Shown piece by piece: positions 20,759 to 29,481 of a DNA stretch of 64,000 nt. The notes under the pieces are model-generated. The model saw only the letters and a program-made list of their open reading frames with translations. It had not been told where the DNA came from and searched no databases. The translations under genes and the position numbers were made by a program. Origin of the DNA: Embleya scabrispora DSM 41855. Its GTDB lineage: Bacteria; Actinomycetota; Actinomycetes; Streptomycetales; Streptomycetaceae. The number at the start of each line of letters is the position of its first letter. Position 1 is the stretch's first letter. Location of the stretch: contig NZ_KB889664.1 of NCBI RefSeq assembly GCF_000372745.1, positions 319,665 to 383,664 of the forward strand. The letters run 5' to 3'.

Positions 20759-22005
20759 CCAAGGCTCGTCCCCTCCCGCAACCACGCGATCCCGTCCGCG
20801 GCGCCGCCGCCGAACCGGGCACTCGGTGGCAAGGCACACCCCTGCCGCATGTCCTGCTCGCCCCGGACAAGTTCAAGGGCTCGCTCGGCGCCGCGGAGGT
20901 GGCCCGCCATCTCGCCGCCGGACTGCGCCGCGCCCGCCCCGGTCTGTCGGTGACCGGTCTGCCCGTCGCCGACGGCGGCGAGGGCACCGTGGACGCCTTG
21001 GTCCACTCGGGCGGTTTCCGACGCCGCGTCGTCACCGTCGGTGGGCCCACCGGCCGGGCCGTCCGCGCCTCCTTTGCCCAACGTGGCACTACGGCCGTGG
21101 TGGAACTCGCCCAGAGTTCGGGACTGGGCCGGCTGCCCGACGGCATCCCGGCGCCGCTCACCGCGAGCAGCAGGGGCGCCGGCGAGGTCGTGCGCAAGGC
21201 GCTGGACACCGGTGCGCGCACCATCGTGCTGGGTCTGGGCGGCAGTGCCTGTACCGACGGGGGAGTGGGACTGCTCGGCGCGCTGGGAGCTCGGTTCACC
21301 GACGCCGGCGGGCGCGTGATACCCGACGGTGGCGCGGCCCTGCGCGGCCTCGCCGACGCCGACCTGTCCGGCCTCGACGCACGGCTGGCGGGCACCGAGT
21401 TCCTGCTCGCCACCGACGTCGACGCACCCTTGCTGGGACCCGGCGGGGCCGCGGCCGCGTACGGGCCGCAGAAGGGCGCCGGGCCGGAGGATGTCGCCGT
21501 ACTGGAGGCCGGGCTCAGCCGATTGGTCGAGATCCTGGTGCCGGCCGTGGGCCCGGATGCCGCGCGCGTCGCGTCGCTGCCGGGCGCGGGGGCCGCCGGT
21601 GGCAGCGGCTTCGGCGCCCTGGCCTGCCTGGGCGCGCGCCGCCGGCTCGGCGTCGACGTCGTCCTCGACGCGGTGGGAATCGAACAGGAGCTGCGCGCGG
21701 CCACCCTGGTCGTCACCGGCGAGGGCTCCCTGGACCTGCAGACCCTCCAGGGCAAGGCCCCGCTGGGCGTTGCCCGCCGCGCCCGCCTCCACGGTGTTCC
21801 CGTCATCGCCGTGTGCGGACGCCTGACCCTGACCCGCGAGCAGGTCGCCGCAGCCGGTTTCCGAGCCGCCTACACCCTGGGCAGCCTCGAACCCGACCGG
21901 GAGCGCTCCATCGCCGCAGCAGCGCCGCTGCTGCGAACCATGGGGCGGCTGATCGCCCGCGAGCACCTGCCCGACCTCACCTCGCCCCCGGCAGGCGCGA
22001 GGTAG
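20755..22005 (+). CDS. Glycerate kinase
   Basis: A kinase of 416 residues of the GarK/GlxK family, which phosphorylates D-glycerate to 2-phosphoglycerate (GarK-type). It shows LLAPDKFKGSLGAAEVARHL, GLPVADGGEGTVDAL, IVLGLGGSACTDGGVGLLGA and a VVTGEGSLDLQTLQGKAPLG segment. The N-terminal ~30 residues are an extra extension before the conserved part. It is the last gene of the peptide transporter operon, with an ATGA overlap, and has a strong hairpin behind it. Together with the tartrate dehydrogenase gene of the sister operon it suggests a tartrate-to-glycerolytic route. Confidence 0.9.
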   Translation: MTKARPLPQPRDPVRGAAAEPGTRWQGTPLPHVLLAPDKFKGSLGAAEVARHLAAGLRRARPGLSVTGLPVADGGEGTVDALVHSGGFRRRVVTVGGPTGRAVRASFAQRGTTAVVELAQSSGLGRLPDGIPAPLTASSRGAGEVVRKALDTGARTIVLGLGGSACTDGGVGLLGALGARFTDAGGRVIPDGGAALRGLADADLSGLDARLAGTEFLLATDVDAPLLGPGGAAAAYGPQKGAGPEDVAVLEAGLSRLVEILVPAVGPDAARVASLPGAGAAGGSGFGALACLGARRRLGVDVVLDAVGIEQELRAATLVVTGEGSLDLQTLQGKAPLGVARRARLHGVPVIAVCGRLTLTREQVAAAGFRAAYTLGSLEPDRERSIAAAAPLLRTMGRLIAREHLPDLTSPPAGAR

Positions 22006-22030
22006 CGGGGTTCGCAAGGCCGGCACCACC

Positions 22031-22065
22031 GGCGTCCCGGGCCCGGCCACCGGGCCCGGGACGCC
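22031..22065 (+). terminator. Hairpin terminator after glycerate kinase
   Basis: A perfect 16-base stem (22031-22046 with 22050-22065) with a CCA loop lies 25 bases after the glycerate kinase stop. It should end the 13232-22005 transcript. Confidence 0.75.
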
Positions 22066-22155
22066 GCACGCGGTGCCGACGACGGGCGGCCCGGTGCCGA
22101 TGCTCACCGCCGGCCTCCCGGTCGAACTCCTCGTCCCGTTCGGCCACCGGAGGAA

Positions 22156-22175
22156 CGAGCCCACCCCCGGGCTCG
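22156..22175 (-). terminator. Short hairpin downstream of the flavoprotein gene
   Basis: Arms CGAGCCC (22156-22162) and GGGCTCG (22169-22175) flank a C-rich loop, about 50 bases beyond the minus-strand stop at 22228. The stem is short, so this call is tentative. Confidence 0.35.
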
Positions 22176-22227
22176 CGGCACGCGAACCGTGGAGGACCCA
22201 CCGAACCCATGGCAACTGCCGCCCGGG

Positions 22228-23292
22228 TCAAACACCCTGGCGACGCGGGATCTCCAGACCATGGCGGCGCTCGCCCAGCGTCCGCCGGGACACCTCCGCC
22301 TCCATCGCCGCGCCGAAGACGCCGCCGGCGCGGGCGGTGACCGCAGCCTTCGTGTCGGCGCCGATCAGGTCCATGTTGATCGCCGCCGCGACCTGCACAC
22401 CCGACGCCGCAGCGACCGGGACGCCGGCCGCCAGGTCCGTGACGTTGCCCGCCGCCCACACTCCCTCGACGCCGGTGAACCCGCCCGGTTCGCAGACCAG
22501 TTGCACGCCCACCCCCATCGCATGTTCGGTGACCGCGAGGCCCAGCTCGGTGAGGAACCCGGCGCGCGCCACGAGCCGCGGCGCCACCACCAGGGCCTCC
22601 ACCGGGACCGACCGGCCCGATGCCAGGCGCACGCCCGACAGCCGGTCCCGGTCGTCGACCTCCAGACCGCTGACCTCACCGTCGACCACATGGACGCCGA
22701 GTGCGGCCAGTTGCTCCCACTGCTCCTCGGTCGGATCGCCGCCGGTGTGCGCGAAAAGCGTCACGTCCGACGTCAACTGCCGGAACAGCAGCGCCTGATG
22801 GACCGCCATCGGACCGGTGGCCAGCACGCCCACGGCCGCATCGCGCACCTCCCAGCCGTGGCAGTACGGGCAGTGCAACACGTCGCGCCCCCACCGCTCC
22901 GCGAGCCCGGCGACATCGGGCAGCTCGTCCATCAGCCCCGTGGTCACCAGAACGCGCCGCGCCACCGCACGGCCGCCGTCCTCGGTCGTCACCACCAGAC
23001 GCGCGCCCTCGCGACGCACCCCCGAGACCCGGCCGGACTCGACGCGCCCGCCGTAGGAGGCGACTTCCTCCCGCCCCAGCCGCAGCAGTTCCAAGGGCGC
23101 GGTCCCGTCCCGCGACAGGAGACCGTGCGCCGCTGCCGCCGGAGCGTTGCGCGGCTCACCCGCGTCGATCACCAGCACCGACCGGCGCACCCGCGCCAGG
23201 GTCAGCGCGGCCGACAGCCCCGCGACACCGCCCCCGACCACCACGACGTCCCACGCCCGACCATTCGCCTGCACCAACGTGTTCTCGCTCAT
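22228..23292 (-). CDS. Thioredoxin reductase-like NAD(P)/FAD-dependent oxidoreductase
   Basis: A flavoprotein of 354 residues. The FAD motif VVVGGGVAGLSAALTLARVR is at the N-terminus, a central NAD(P) domain contains the redox-type motif HCPYCHGWEV, and the end has VWAAGNVTDLAAGVPVAAAS. It resembles thioredoxin reductase but CPYC replaces the usual CAxC, a variant common in actinobacterial relatives whose partner is unknown. The ATG at 23292 was chosen because the upstream part of the frame is not conserved. An AraC regulator gene lies upstream on the same strand. Confidence 0.85.
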   Translation of the reverse strand: MSENTLVQANGRAWDVVVVGGGVAGLSAALTLARVRRSVLVIDAGEPRNAPAAAAHGLLSRDGTAPLELLRLGREEVASYGGRVESGRVSGVRREGARLVVTTEDGGRAVARRVLVTTGLMDELPDVAGLAERWGRDVLHCPYCHGWEVRDAAVGVLATGPMAVHQALLFRQLTSDVTLFAHTGGDPTEEQWEQLAALGVHVVDGEVSGLEVDDRDRLSGVRLASGRSVPVEALVVAPRLVARAGFLTELGLAVTEHAMGVGVQLVCEPGGFTGVEGVWAAGNVTDLAAGVPVAAASGVQVAAAINMDLIGADTKAAVTARAGGVFGAAMEAEVSRRTLGERRHGLEIPRRQGV

Positions 23293-23388
23293 GTCGTCCA
23301 GCCTGCGATCACGCCCGGCCGGACGGCAAACATTCATGCTGTTTCGGCAAAACATTCGTCGCCATCGACGGGTGATCGTCCGATGGGG

Positions 23389-24225
23389 TCAAGGCCGCGC
23401 GGCTCGTGGTCCGGGGGAGTCGGGGTCGGATGGGCCGGAGGCCGGCTCCTCGGTGGATGCGCCGGTCGTGGCGGTCCGGTGCGCCGCGCTTCGGTAGGCG
23501 CCGGGCGTGTGGCCCATGGTCTGGGCGAACGTGTCGATGAACGCGCTGGTCGTGGCCCAGCCGCAGCGGCGTGCCGTCCCGGTGACGGTGGCCCCCTCGG
23601 CCAGTTGGATCATGGCGTGGAAGACCCGCGTATTGGTTCGCCACCGGGGATAGGTCGTGCCGAACTCCGTGCGGAAGAGCCGGGTGAGGGTTCGCTCGCC
23701 GACGCCGACGTGACGGGCCAGCCAAGCCATGGTTCGAGGACGGCTCAGGTCCTCCTCGACCACCCGGCAGGCGTGGGCCAGTCGTGCGTCCCGCGCCGTC
23801 GGCAGGGTCAGAGGCCGGACGTGGGCTCGGCGCAGCCGATCGTTCAACACCGCCCGGAGTCGCCGCGACTCGGCTGCCGGCAGGTCCGGTTCGGTACAGG
23901 CGATGAAAAGTTCTCGAAGCAGAACGTCGACGGCCACAACCGTCGGCGCGTCGACGGGCAGGGGAGTGTCGTCCGACGCGAAGCCGAGGGTGTGCACGGA
24001 GCTGTGTCCGTAGACCCGGTGCTCGTGCCACATCCTCGCCGGGATCCAGACGGCACGGTCCGGGCAGGCCACCCAGGCTCCCCACTCGGTCCGGATGGCG
24101 AGAACTCCGGCGCTGACGTAGATGAGCTGGTGGTAGTCGTGCCGGTGGCGGTCGATCACCTCGCCGGCGGCGTGGGCATGGGCCGTCGAGGGCGTGACCG
24201 ACGGCTGATGGCTGTTCTGCGACAC
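23389..24225 (-). CDS. AraC-family transcriptional regulator with cupin domain
   Basis: A regulator of 278 residues. The N-terminal cupin-like sensor has HRHDYHQLIYVSAGVLAIRT and AVWIPARMWHEHRVYG. The C-terminal pair of helix-turn-helix motifs runs through MAWLARHVGVGERTLTRLFR and GWATTSAFIDTFAQTMGHTP. The GTG at 24225 (SQNSHQP) is preferred; an ATG at 24264 would add 13 residues without conservation. It is divergent from an MFS exporter gene and may regulate it, the usual arrangement for this class (inference). Confidence 0.85.
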   Translation of the reverse strand: MSQNSHQPSVTPSTAHAHAAGEVIDRHRHDYHQLIYVSAGVLAIRTEWGAWVACPDRAVWIPARMWHEHRVYGHSSVHTLGFASDDTPLPVDAPTVVAVDVLLRELFIACTEPDLPAAESRRLRAVLNDRLRRAHVRPLTLPTARDARLAHACRVVEEDLSRPRTMAWLARHVGVGERTLTRLFRTEFGTTYPRWRTNTRVFHAMIQLAEGATVTGTARRCGWATTSAFIDTFAQTMGHTPGAYRSAAHRTATTGASTEEPASGPSDPDSPGPRAARP

Positions 24226-24379
24226 AAGTAGGCAGATTAATGGAAGAAAGCCATCGGGTCTCATGGCAACGTAGCGTCATGAGCACAACACCGGGAGTTT
24301 CGCGTCGACGACGGCATCGGCCCTGCCCGTGGCCCGGGTCACCCGCCCACCACGGGACCGAGTCGGGGACGGCCGCCCG

Positions 24380-25735
24380 ATGACAGCGACGAACGAGCCG
24401 AAGACCGCCAACGGCGTGGTCGCCCGCATGCGTCGCGCAGCCGTGGACACGCGTCCGCTCGCCGTTCCGGCCTATCGGCGCGTTCTGATCGGCCAGGGCG
24501 CCTCGTTGGTGGGAACGATGGTCACCGAGGTCACCGTCCCGGTCCAGATCTACTCCATGGCGCACTCGTCGTTGTACGTGGGCCTGGCCGGGCTCGCCGG
24601 ATTCGTGCCCATCCTGGTATTCGGCCTGTACGGCGGCGCCATCGCCGATGTGGTCGATCGCCGCCTTCTGTGCCTGTGGTCCTCGCTCGTGACCTGGTCG
24701 GTGACGCTCGCCCTGCTGGCCCAGACGCTGTTGAACGCTCGATCGGAGGTACTCCTGCTCGTCCTGGTCGCCGTCCAGGGAGCCGGCTTCGCCACGGCCT
24801 CGTCGGCGCGCGGCGCCATCATCCCGCGCATCGTGCCGCACGAGATGATCCCCGCCGCCAACACGCTGAGCTTCACGGTGAGCAACATCGGACAGATCCT
24901 GGGGCCGCTCGTCGCGGGCGTTCTCCTCGCGTTCCCCCACGGGTTCGCCTACGCCTACGGCGCCGACGCGCTCCTGTTCACCGTGTCCCTCTATTCGACA
25001 CTGCGACTGCCTCCCATCAAACCGGCGGGAGTCGCGGCCGGGACGGGGATGCTCGCCGTACTGGAGGGCCTGCGCTTCATCGGCGGCAGTCCGGTGCTTT
25101 TGATGTCGTTCGCCGTGGACATCGCCGCCATGGTGCTGGCCATGCCGAACGCCCTGTTCCCCGAGGCCGCCGCCACTCGCTTCCACGGGGGAATCGGGTT
25201 GCTCTACTCGGCGGTCGCCGTCGGATCCCTGCTGGCCGGTCTGTGCAGCGGGTGGATCGCGGGGGTGCGCCGTCAGGGAGTCGCGCTCATCCTCGCGGTG
25301 GTCGGCTGGGCAACCGCCATCATGCTGGCCGGCTTCACGCGCACACTCTGGCTGGCCGTCGTCTTCCTCATGCTCGCCGGTGCCGCCGATCTGGTGAGTG
25401 CCGTCTACCGCCAGACGATCCTGCAGACCCGGGCCCCGGACGAGATGCAAGGACGCATCCAGGGTGTCTTCACCGTCGTCGTCGCCGGCGGCCCCCGGCT
25501 CGGCGATCTTCGCGCGGGAGCCATGGCGACGGCCACGACCCTGGGCATCGCCTGGTCGGGCAGCGCCATGCTCTGCATCGTCCTGGTGATCGTCGGCGGT
25601 CTGGCCGTGCGCCCGTTCCGGTGCTACGAGGCACACACGATGAACGATCCGGCGGCGCGACGCCCCGAGAGCGCTCCGGCGACTCCCGGCCCGCCGGTCA
25701 CCGCGGACGAGTCGCCCGCCGAACCCGCCCGGTAG
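24380..25735 (+). CDS. MFS transporter (EntS-like exporter)
   Basis: A membrane protein of 451 residues with about 12 hydrophobic segments. It starts with YRRVLIGQGASLVGTMVTEV, typical of the MFS_3 group that includes the enterobactin exporter EntS. The loop motif GGAIADVVDRRLLCLWSS and the late segment GRIQGVFTVVVAGGPRLGDL are also characteristic. The substrate is unknown. The ATG at 24380 precedes the conserved start; the frame opens at 24329. It is divergent from the AraC regulator. Confidence 0.85.
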   Translation: MTATNEPKTANGVVARMRRAAVDTRPLAVPAYRRVLIGQGASLVGTMVTEVTVPVQIYSMAHSSLYVGLAGLAGFVPILVFGLYGGAIADVVDRRLLCLWSSLVTWSVTLALLAQTLLNARSEVLLLVLVAVQGAGFATASSARGAIIPRIVPHEMIPAANTLSFTVSNIGQILGPLVAGVLLAFPHGFAYAYGADALLFTVSLYSTLRLPPIKPAGVAAGTGMLAVLEGLRFIGGSPVLLMSFAVDIAAMVLAMPNALFPEAAATRFHGGIGLLYSAVAVGSLLAGLCSGWIAGVRRQGVALILAVVGWATAIMLAGFTRTLWLAVVFLMLAGAADLVSAVYRQTILQTRAPDEMQGRIQGVFTVVVAGGPRLGDLRAGAMATATTLGIAWSGSAMLCIVLVIVGGLAVRPFRCYEAHTMNDPAARRPESAPATPGPPVTADESPAEPAR

Positions 25736-25852
25736 TCCTCGTCGCGCGACGAGCCGCCAGGGCGTGTCACGCCGCGATCATGCTCGGTCCATCCGGCCTC
25801 CGGCAGGGTGCCGGCCGGGCCGAGGGCGGCCCCCGAGAGCCCCGGATCGACG

Positions 25853-26251
25853 TCAGCGGGCGAACTTCGCGATGGCGGCCGGGGTGACGGGGGTGAAGAA
25901 GTTGACGAGGTTGCCGTCCGGGTCGCGGAACAGGAGCGCGCGGTTGCCCCAGGGCATCGTGGTGGGCTCGGTGACGAAGTCCTCCACGAAGCCGGTCAGG
26001 TTTCGGTACACGCCGTCCACGTCGTCGACGAGAAACTCGATGATGACGCTGTGGTTGTCGGCCGGGCGGGCGGAGCCGGGCGCGAACAGGGGGACGGTAC
26101 GGGTGCCGGCGATCGCGAGTGTCGCCGAATCGGTCCTGACCTCGGCGAAGTCCTCGGTTGCCCAGTTCGCCCGTACGCCGGTGGCGCGCTCGTAGAAGTC
26201 GACGAGGCGGGCCACATCGCCGGTGATGATGCGAATCGAGACGAAGTTCAT
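25853..26251 (-). CDS. VOC-family (glyoxalase/bleomycin-resistance fold) protein
   Basis: A protein of 132 residues with the paired beta-alpha-beta-beta-beta modules of the vicinal oxygen chelate fold: FVSIRIITGDVARLVDFYER at the start and NRALLFRDPDGNLVNFFTPV at the end. The substrate cannot be inferred. The ATG at 26251 has CAGGAGA 11 bases upstream. It is divergent from a WYL regulator that may control it. Confidence 0.82.
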   Translation of the reverse strand: MNFVSIRIITGDVARLVDFYERATGVRANWATEDFAEVRTDSATLAIAGTRTVPLFAPGSARPADNHSVIIEFLVDDVDGVYRNLTGFVEDFVTEPTTMPWGNRALLFRDPDGNLVNFFTPVTPAAIAKFAR

Positions 26252-26340
26252 GGTTTTCTCCTGATCGGTCGGTGCTCGGATCACACGCTACGATCGATAC
26301 CGGACAGAATCCGCCCGGTATTCGCAGGAGACTTTCCGCC

Positions 26341-27342
26341 ATGTCCCGACCCATCGCGCGCGTGCTCACCCTGCTGGAGCTCCTGCAGGCGGGAGGCATC
26401 CGGACCGTGGCCGAACTCGCCGACCGGCTCGACGTCGACGAGCGCACGGTGCGCCGGTACGTCGACCACCTGATCGACCTCGACGTACCCGTCGAGTCCG
26501 TGCGCGGTCGTTACGGCGGATACCGGCTGGCTTCCGGCTACCGCATGCCACCGCTCATGCTGAGCGACGACGAAGCGCTCGCCGTGCTGCTCGGCCTGGT
26601 CGCGGGTCGGCGCGCCGGTCTGATGACGGCCACCGGTACGGCGAGCGAGACGGCGGCGGCCAAGATCCGGCGCGTCCTGCCCGAGCGGCTCGGCCGCAGG
26701 CTCGACGCCGTGCTCGGCTCGGTGGCCTTCACCGCGCCGCCCGGCGAGCCGACCGCCCCGGAGAGCGCGGTCCTGCTCGCGATCGCGGACGCGGTGCGCC
26801 ATCACCGGCCGATCTGGATCCGCTACACCGCCGCCGACGGCCGGCGCAGCGAACGCACGCTGCACCCGTATGGGCTCGTCGCCCACTCGGGCAGGTGGTA
26901 CGTGACGGGCGCGGACCCCGCGGTGGGCGAGGAGCGGACGTTGCGGCTGGATCGCATCGCCGACGCCAGGGCCCTGCCCGGCGCGTTCGAGCCCCCCGCC
27001 GGGTTCGACCCGGCGGAGCGCGTCCTGACCGGGCTCGCCACCGTTCCGTACCGGCACGAGGTGACCGTGCTCGTGCGGGGGACGGCCGCGGAGATCCGCT
27101 CCCGGCTTCCCGCCGGCATCGCCATCGTGGCCGAGTCGCCGTCGGCGAGCGACCGGAAGGGGGATACGACGCCCTGGTGCCGGGTCGAGCTGCGGGTGGA
27201 ACGACTCGACTGGCTGCCCGCCGTACTCGCGTCGCTGGACCGGCCGTTCGTCATCGAGCGGCCGGACGAACTCCGCGACCTGGTCGTGGAACTCGCCGAC
27301 CGGCTCCGCCGATCGGCCCGGGAAAGCCCGCATCGCGCATGA
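26341..27342 (+). CDS. YafY-type HTH/WYL transcriptional regulator
   Basis: A regulator of 333 residues. The N-terminal HTH_11 domain (VLTLLELLQAGGIRTVAELA, DERTVRRYVDHLI) is followed by GRYGGYRLASGYRMPPLMLS, the usual linker to the WYL domain. The WYL region has IRYTAADGRRSERTLHPYGL and GRWYVTGAD. WYL domains sense ligands such as nucleic acids or metabolites. The ATG at 26341 follows GGAGACTTTCC. Its stop overlaps the start of the next frame (ATGA at 27339). Confidence 0.88.
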   Translation: MSRPIARVLTLLELLQAGGIRTVAELADRLDVDERTVRRYVDHLIDLDVPVESVRGRYGGYRLASGYRMPPLMLSDDEALAVLLGLVAGRRAGLMTATGTASETAAAKIRRVLPERLGRRLDAVLGSVAFTAPPGEPTAPESAVLLAIADAVRHHRPIWIRYTAADGRRSERTLHPYGLVAHSGRWYVTGADPAVGEERTLRLDRIADARALPGAFEPPAGFDPAERVLTGLATVPYRHEVTVLVRGTAAEIRSRLPAGIAIVAESPSASDRKGDTTPWCRVELRVERLDWLPAVLASLDRPFVIERPDELRDLVVELADRLRRSARESPHRA

Positions 27343-27776
27343 CACGGCGCACGTTCTCCGTGGTGCCGCCGCGGGAACTGATGGAGCCGATGAAGAGCCC
27401 GCGCGACGGGAGCGGCGGCGGCAGTCCGGCGCGCGAGGTCGGCGGCGCCACTGTCGATGGCGAGCAACTCGCCCGCACGGGGGCCGAGTTCACCGCGCGG
27501 TCGGAGCACGATGCGAGCGGCTTCGGCGGCGGCTGCCAGGCGGCCGTGGACCCGGCCCAGGCACGCTGCGCCGACGACGCCGACGCGGCGAAACCGGGGA
27601 CCCGGGAGGCGTGGGTCACCGCGATGCGGGTCGGCTCCGCGCTGTTCGCCACCCTCCTCGCCGGTGAGGGGACCGTGTGCCGCCGGGTCGGCGGTTTCCG
27701 GCCGGCCCTCGACAACATGGAAGGACGACATTCGCCGCACCGGGCAACTTCCTTGCGTGGTAAACGATTTCGCTGA
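27339..27776 (+). pseudogene. Probable truncated Imm49-family immunity protein
   Basis: An open frame of 145 residues with strong third-position GC up to about 27715, overlapping the WYL gene by ATGA. The segment AWVTAMRVGSALFATLLAGE followed by GTVCRRVGG resembles Imm49 immunity proteins of Streptomyces, which normally have 250-300 residues. The last ~20 residues lose the codon bias, as expected where a deletion has joined foreign sequence. I therefore read it as a 3'-truncated remnant. Without a search, an unrelated small protein remains possible. Confidence 0.4.
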
Positions 27777-27783
27777 AAGTTAA

Positions 27784-27840
27784 TGGTCTAGTCCACTTTG
27801 GTCCAGACCATTGACTTCTGTGTGTGCCGGGCTGTCTCAT
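27784..27840 (+). promoter_or_regulatory. Paired DasR-type (dre) sites and promoter of the chitinase gene
   Basis: Two 12-base elements, TGGTCTAGTCCA (27784-27795) and TGGTCCAGACCA (27799-27810), closely match the dre half-palindrome bound by the N-acetylglucosamine regulator DasR and the direct repeats known from Streptomyces chitinase promoters. TTGACT at 27811-27816 fits a -35 box; TCTCAT (27835-27840) is a possible -10. Repression by DasR, relieved by GlcN-6-P, is expected from family knowledge. Confidence 0.75.
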
Positions 27841-27902
27841 ACCCCATGCCGCCGTGCGACGCGAATCGGCGGTACGTCCCCACGTATACAGACTGGACGC
27901 AC

Positions 27903-29426
27903 ATGCGACTCATGCGCACATTCCGCGCGGCCGTGGCCGCGACCGTCACCACCGCAGCGGCGGTGAGCCTGACCATGATGGGTGGCGGGCCGGCCCAGGC
28001 CGCAACTCCGCTCCCGAGCCACGTCTTCGCCCCCTACTTCGAGGCGTGGACCGGTGACAGCCCCGCCGCGCTGGCCGCCCAATCCGGTGCCAAGCACCTG
28101 ACCATGGCGTTCCTCCAGACCGCGACCAAGGGATCCTGCACGCCGTACTGGAACGGCGACACCGGCATGCCGATCGCCTCCTCGACGTTCGGTGCCGACA
28201 TCAAGACCATTCAGGCCAGCGGCGGGGACGTCATCCCCTCGTTCGGCGGCTACACGGCCGACACCACCGGCACCGAGATCGCCGACAGTTGTACCGACGT
28301 CAACCAGATCGCCGCCGCCTACCAGAAGGTGATCACGACCTACGACGTCACGCGGCTGGACATGGACATCGAGATCGACGCGCTCGACAACACCGCGGGC
28401 ATCGACCGGCGGAACAAGGCCATCAAGCAGGTCCAGGACTGGGCCGCGGCCAACGGGCGCAAGATCGAGATCTCCTACACGCTGCCCACCACGACCAGCG
28501 GCCTGGCGGCCAACGGCGTGGCCCTGCTCAGGAACGCGGTCGCCAACGGCACCAAGGTCGACGTCGTCAACATCATGACGTTCGACTACTACGACAACGC
28601 CACGCACAACATGGCCAACGACACCGAGACCGCGGCGCAGGGCCTGTACAACACGCTCGCGCAGCTCTACCCGAGCAAGACCCCCGCGCAGTTGTGGGGC
28701 ATGGTCGGCGTCACCGAGATGATCGGCGTCGACGACTTCGGGCCGGCCGAGACGTTCAGCCTCGCCAACGCCCGCCAGGTCTACAACTGGGCCGTCGCCA
28801 AGGGCATCAACACCCTCTCGTTCTGGGCCCTCCAGCGCGACAACGGCAACTGCCCGAACCAGCCGGCCGCGGACAACTGCTCCGGCATCGCCCAGAACAC
28901 CTGGGACTTCAGCCACATCTTCGCGCCCTTCACCGGCGGCACCACGAACCCGACCAACGACTTCTCGGTCAAGGCGACCCCCGCCTCCGGGGCCGTCGGC
29001 GCGGGCTCCTCGACCACTTCCACGATCTCGACCGCGGTGACGGCCGGTGCCGCGCAGACGGTGAACCTGACCGTCAGCGGTGCCCCGGCGGGCGTCACCG
29101 CCTCGCTCAGTCCCACCTCGGTGACGGCGGGCGGATCTTCGACACTCACCGTCGCCACCACGGCGGCGGCCGTCTCGGGCACGTACAACATCACCGTGAC
29201 CGGGACCGCCGCCTCCGGCAGCCACATCGCGACCTACGCCTTGACCGTCACCGGCGGGAACGGTCACCAGTGCACGGCACCCCCGTGGGCGTCGGGCACG
29301 GTCTACACCGGCGGACAGCAGGTCTCGCACCAGGGTCACACCTGGAAGGCCAAGTGGTGGACGCTCGGCGAGACGCCGGGCACCACCGGCCAGTGGGGCG
29401 TCTGGCAGGACCTCGGCGCCTGCTGA
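27903..29426 (+). CDS. Secreted family 18 chitinase with C-terminal chitin-binding domain
   Basis: A chitinase of 507 residues. A signal peptide ends near AQA-AT (residue 33). The GH18 catalytic domain spans about 38-355, with the DxDxE motif as Asp153, Asp155 and Glu157 in RLDMDIEID, where Glu157 is the acid. It is followed by an Ig-like linker domain (about 358-455, DFSVKATPASGAVGAGSSTT onward) and a CBM5/12-type module at the end (WASGTVYTGGQQVSHQGHTW). It hydrolyses chitin outside the cell. The upstream DasR-type sites fit this role. The ATG at 27903 gives the best signal peptide, though its ribosome binding site is weak. Confidence 0.92.
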   Translation: MRLMRTFRAAVAATVTTAAAVSLTMMGGGPAQAATPLPSHVFAPYFEAWTGDSPAALAAQSGAKHLTMAFLQTATKGSCTPYWNGDTGMPIASSTFGADIKTIQASGGDVIPSFGGYTADTTGTEIADSCTDVNQIAAAYQKVITTYDVTRLDMDIEIDALDNTAGIDRRNKAIKQVQDWAAANGRKIEISYTLPTTTSGLAANGVALLRNAVANGTKVDVVNIMTFDYYDNATHNMANDTETAAQGLYNTLAQLYPSKTPAQLWGMVGVTEMIGVDDFGPAETFSLANARQVYNWAVAKGINTLSFWALQRDNGNCPNQPAADNCSGIAQNTWDFSHIFAPFTGGTTNPTNDFSVKATPASGAVGAGSSTTSTISTAVTAGAAQTVNLTVSGAPAGVTASLSPTSVTAGGSSTLTVATTAAAVSGTYNITVTGTAASGSHIATYALTVTGGNGHQCTAPPWASGTVYTGGQQVSHQGHTWKAKWWTLGETPGTTGQWGVWQDLGAC

Positions 29427-29431
29427 TGCCG

Positions 29432-29476
29432 GGGGTGCGACCGGCCCGGCCGTTCGGGCCCGGCCGGTCGCACCCC
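29432..29476. terminator. Bidirectional hairpin terminator between chitinase and htpG
   Basis: Arms of 14 bases (29432-29445 and 29463-29476) pair perfectly, and a GC-rich inner stem closes on TTCG. It lies between two convergent genes only 55 bases apart, so it should serve both. Confidence 0.75.
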
Positions 29477-29481
29477 ACCGG

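Noticed and set aside
23309-25636. A 775-codon minus-strand open frame
   Set aside because: It crosses both the AraC and MFS genes as shadow sequence; its composition is the low-complexity Arg/His/Gly pattern typical of wrong frames in high-GC DNA.
25738-25753. Palindrome CTCGTCGCGCGACGAG after the MFS gene
   Set aside because: It has no loop bases and is short; in DNA this rich in CG it is weak evidence for a terminator or operator.
27251-27718. Minus-strand frame of 155 codons after the WYL gene
   Set aside because: Third-position GC favours the plus-strand frame 27339-27776 over the same bases.
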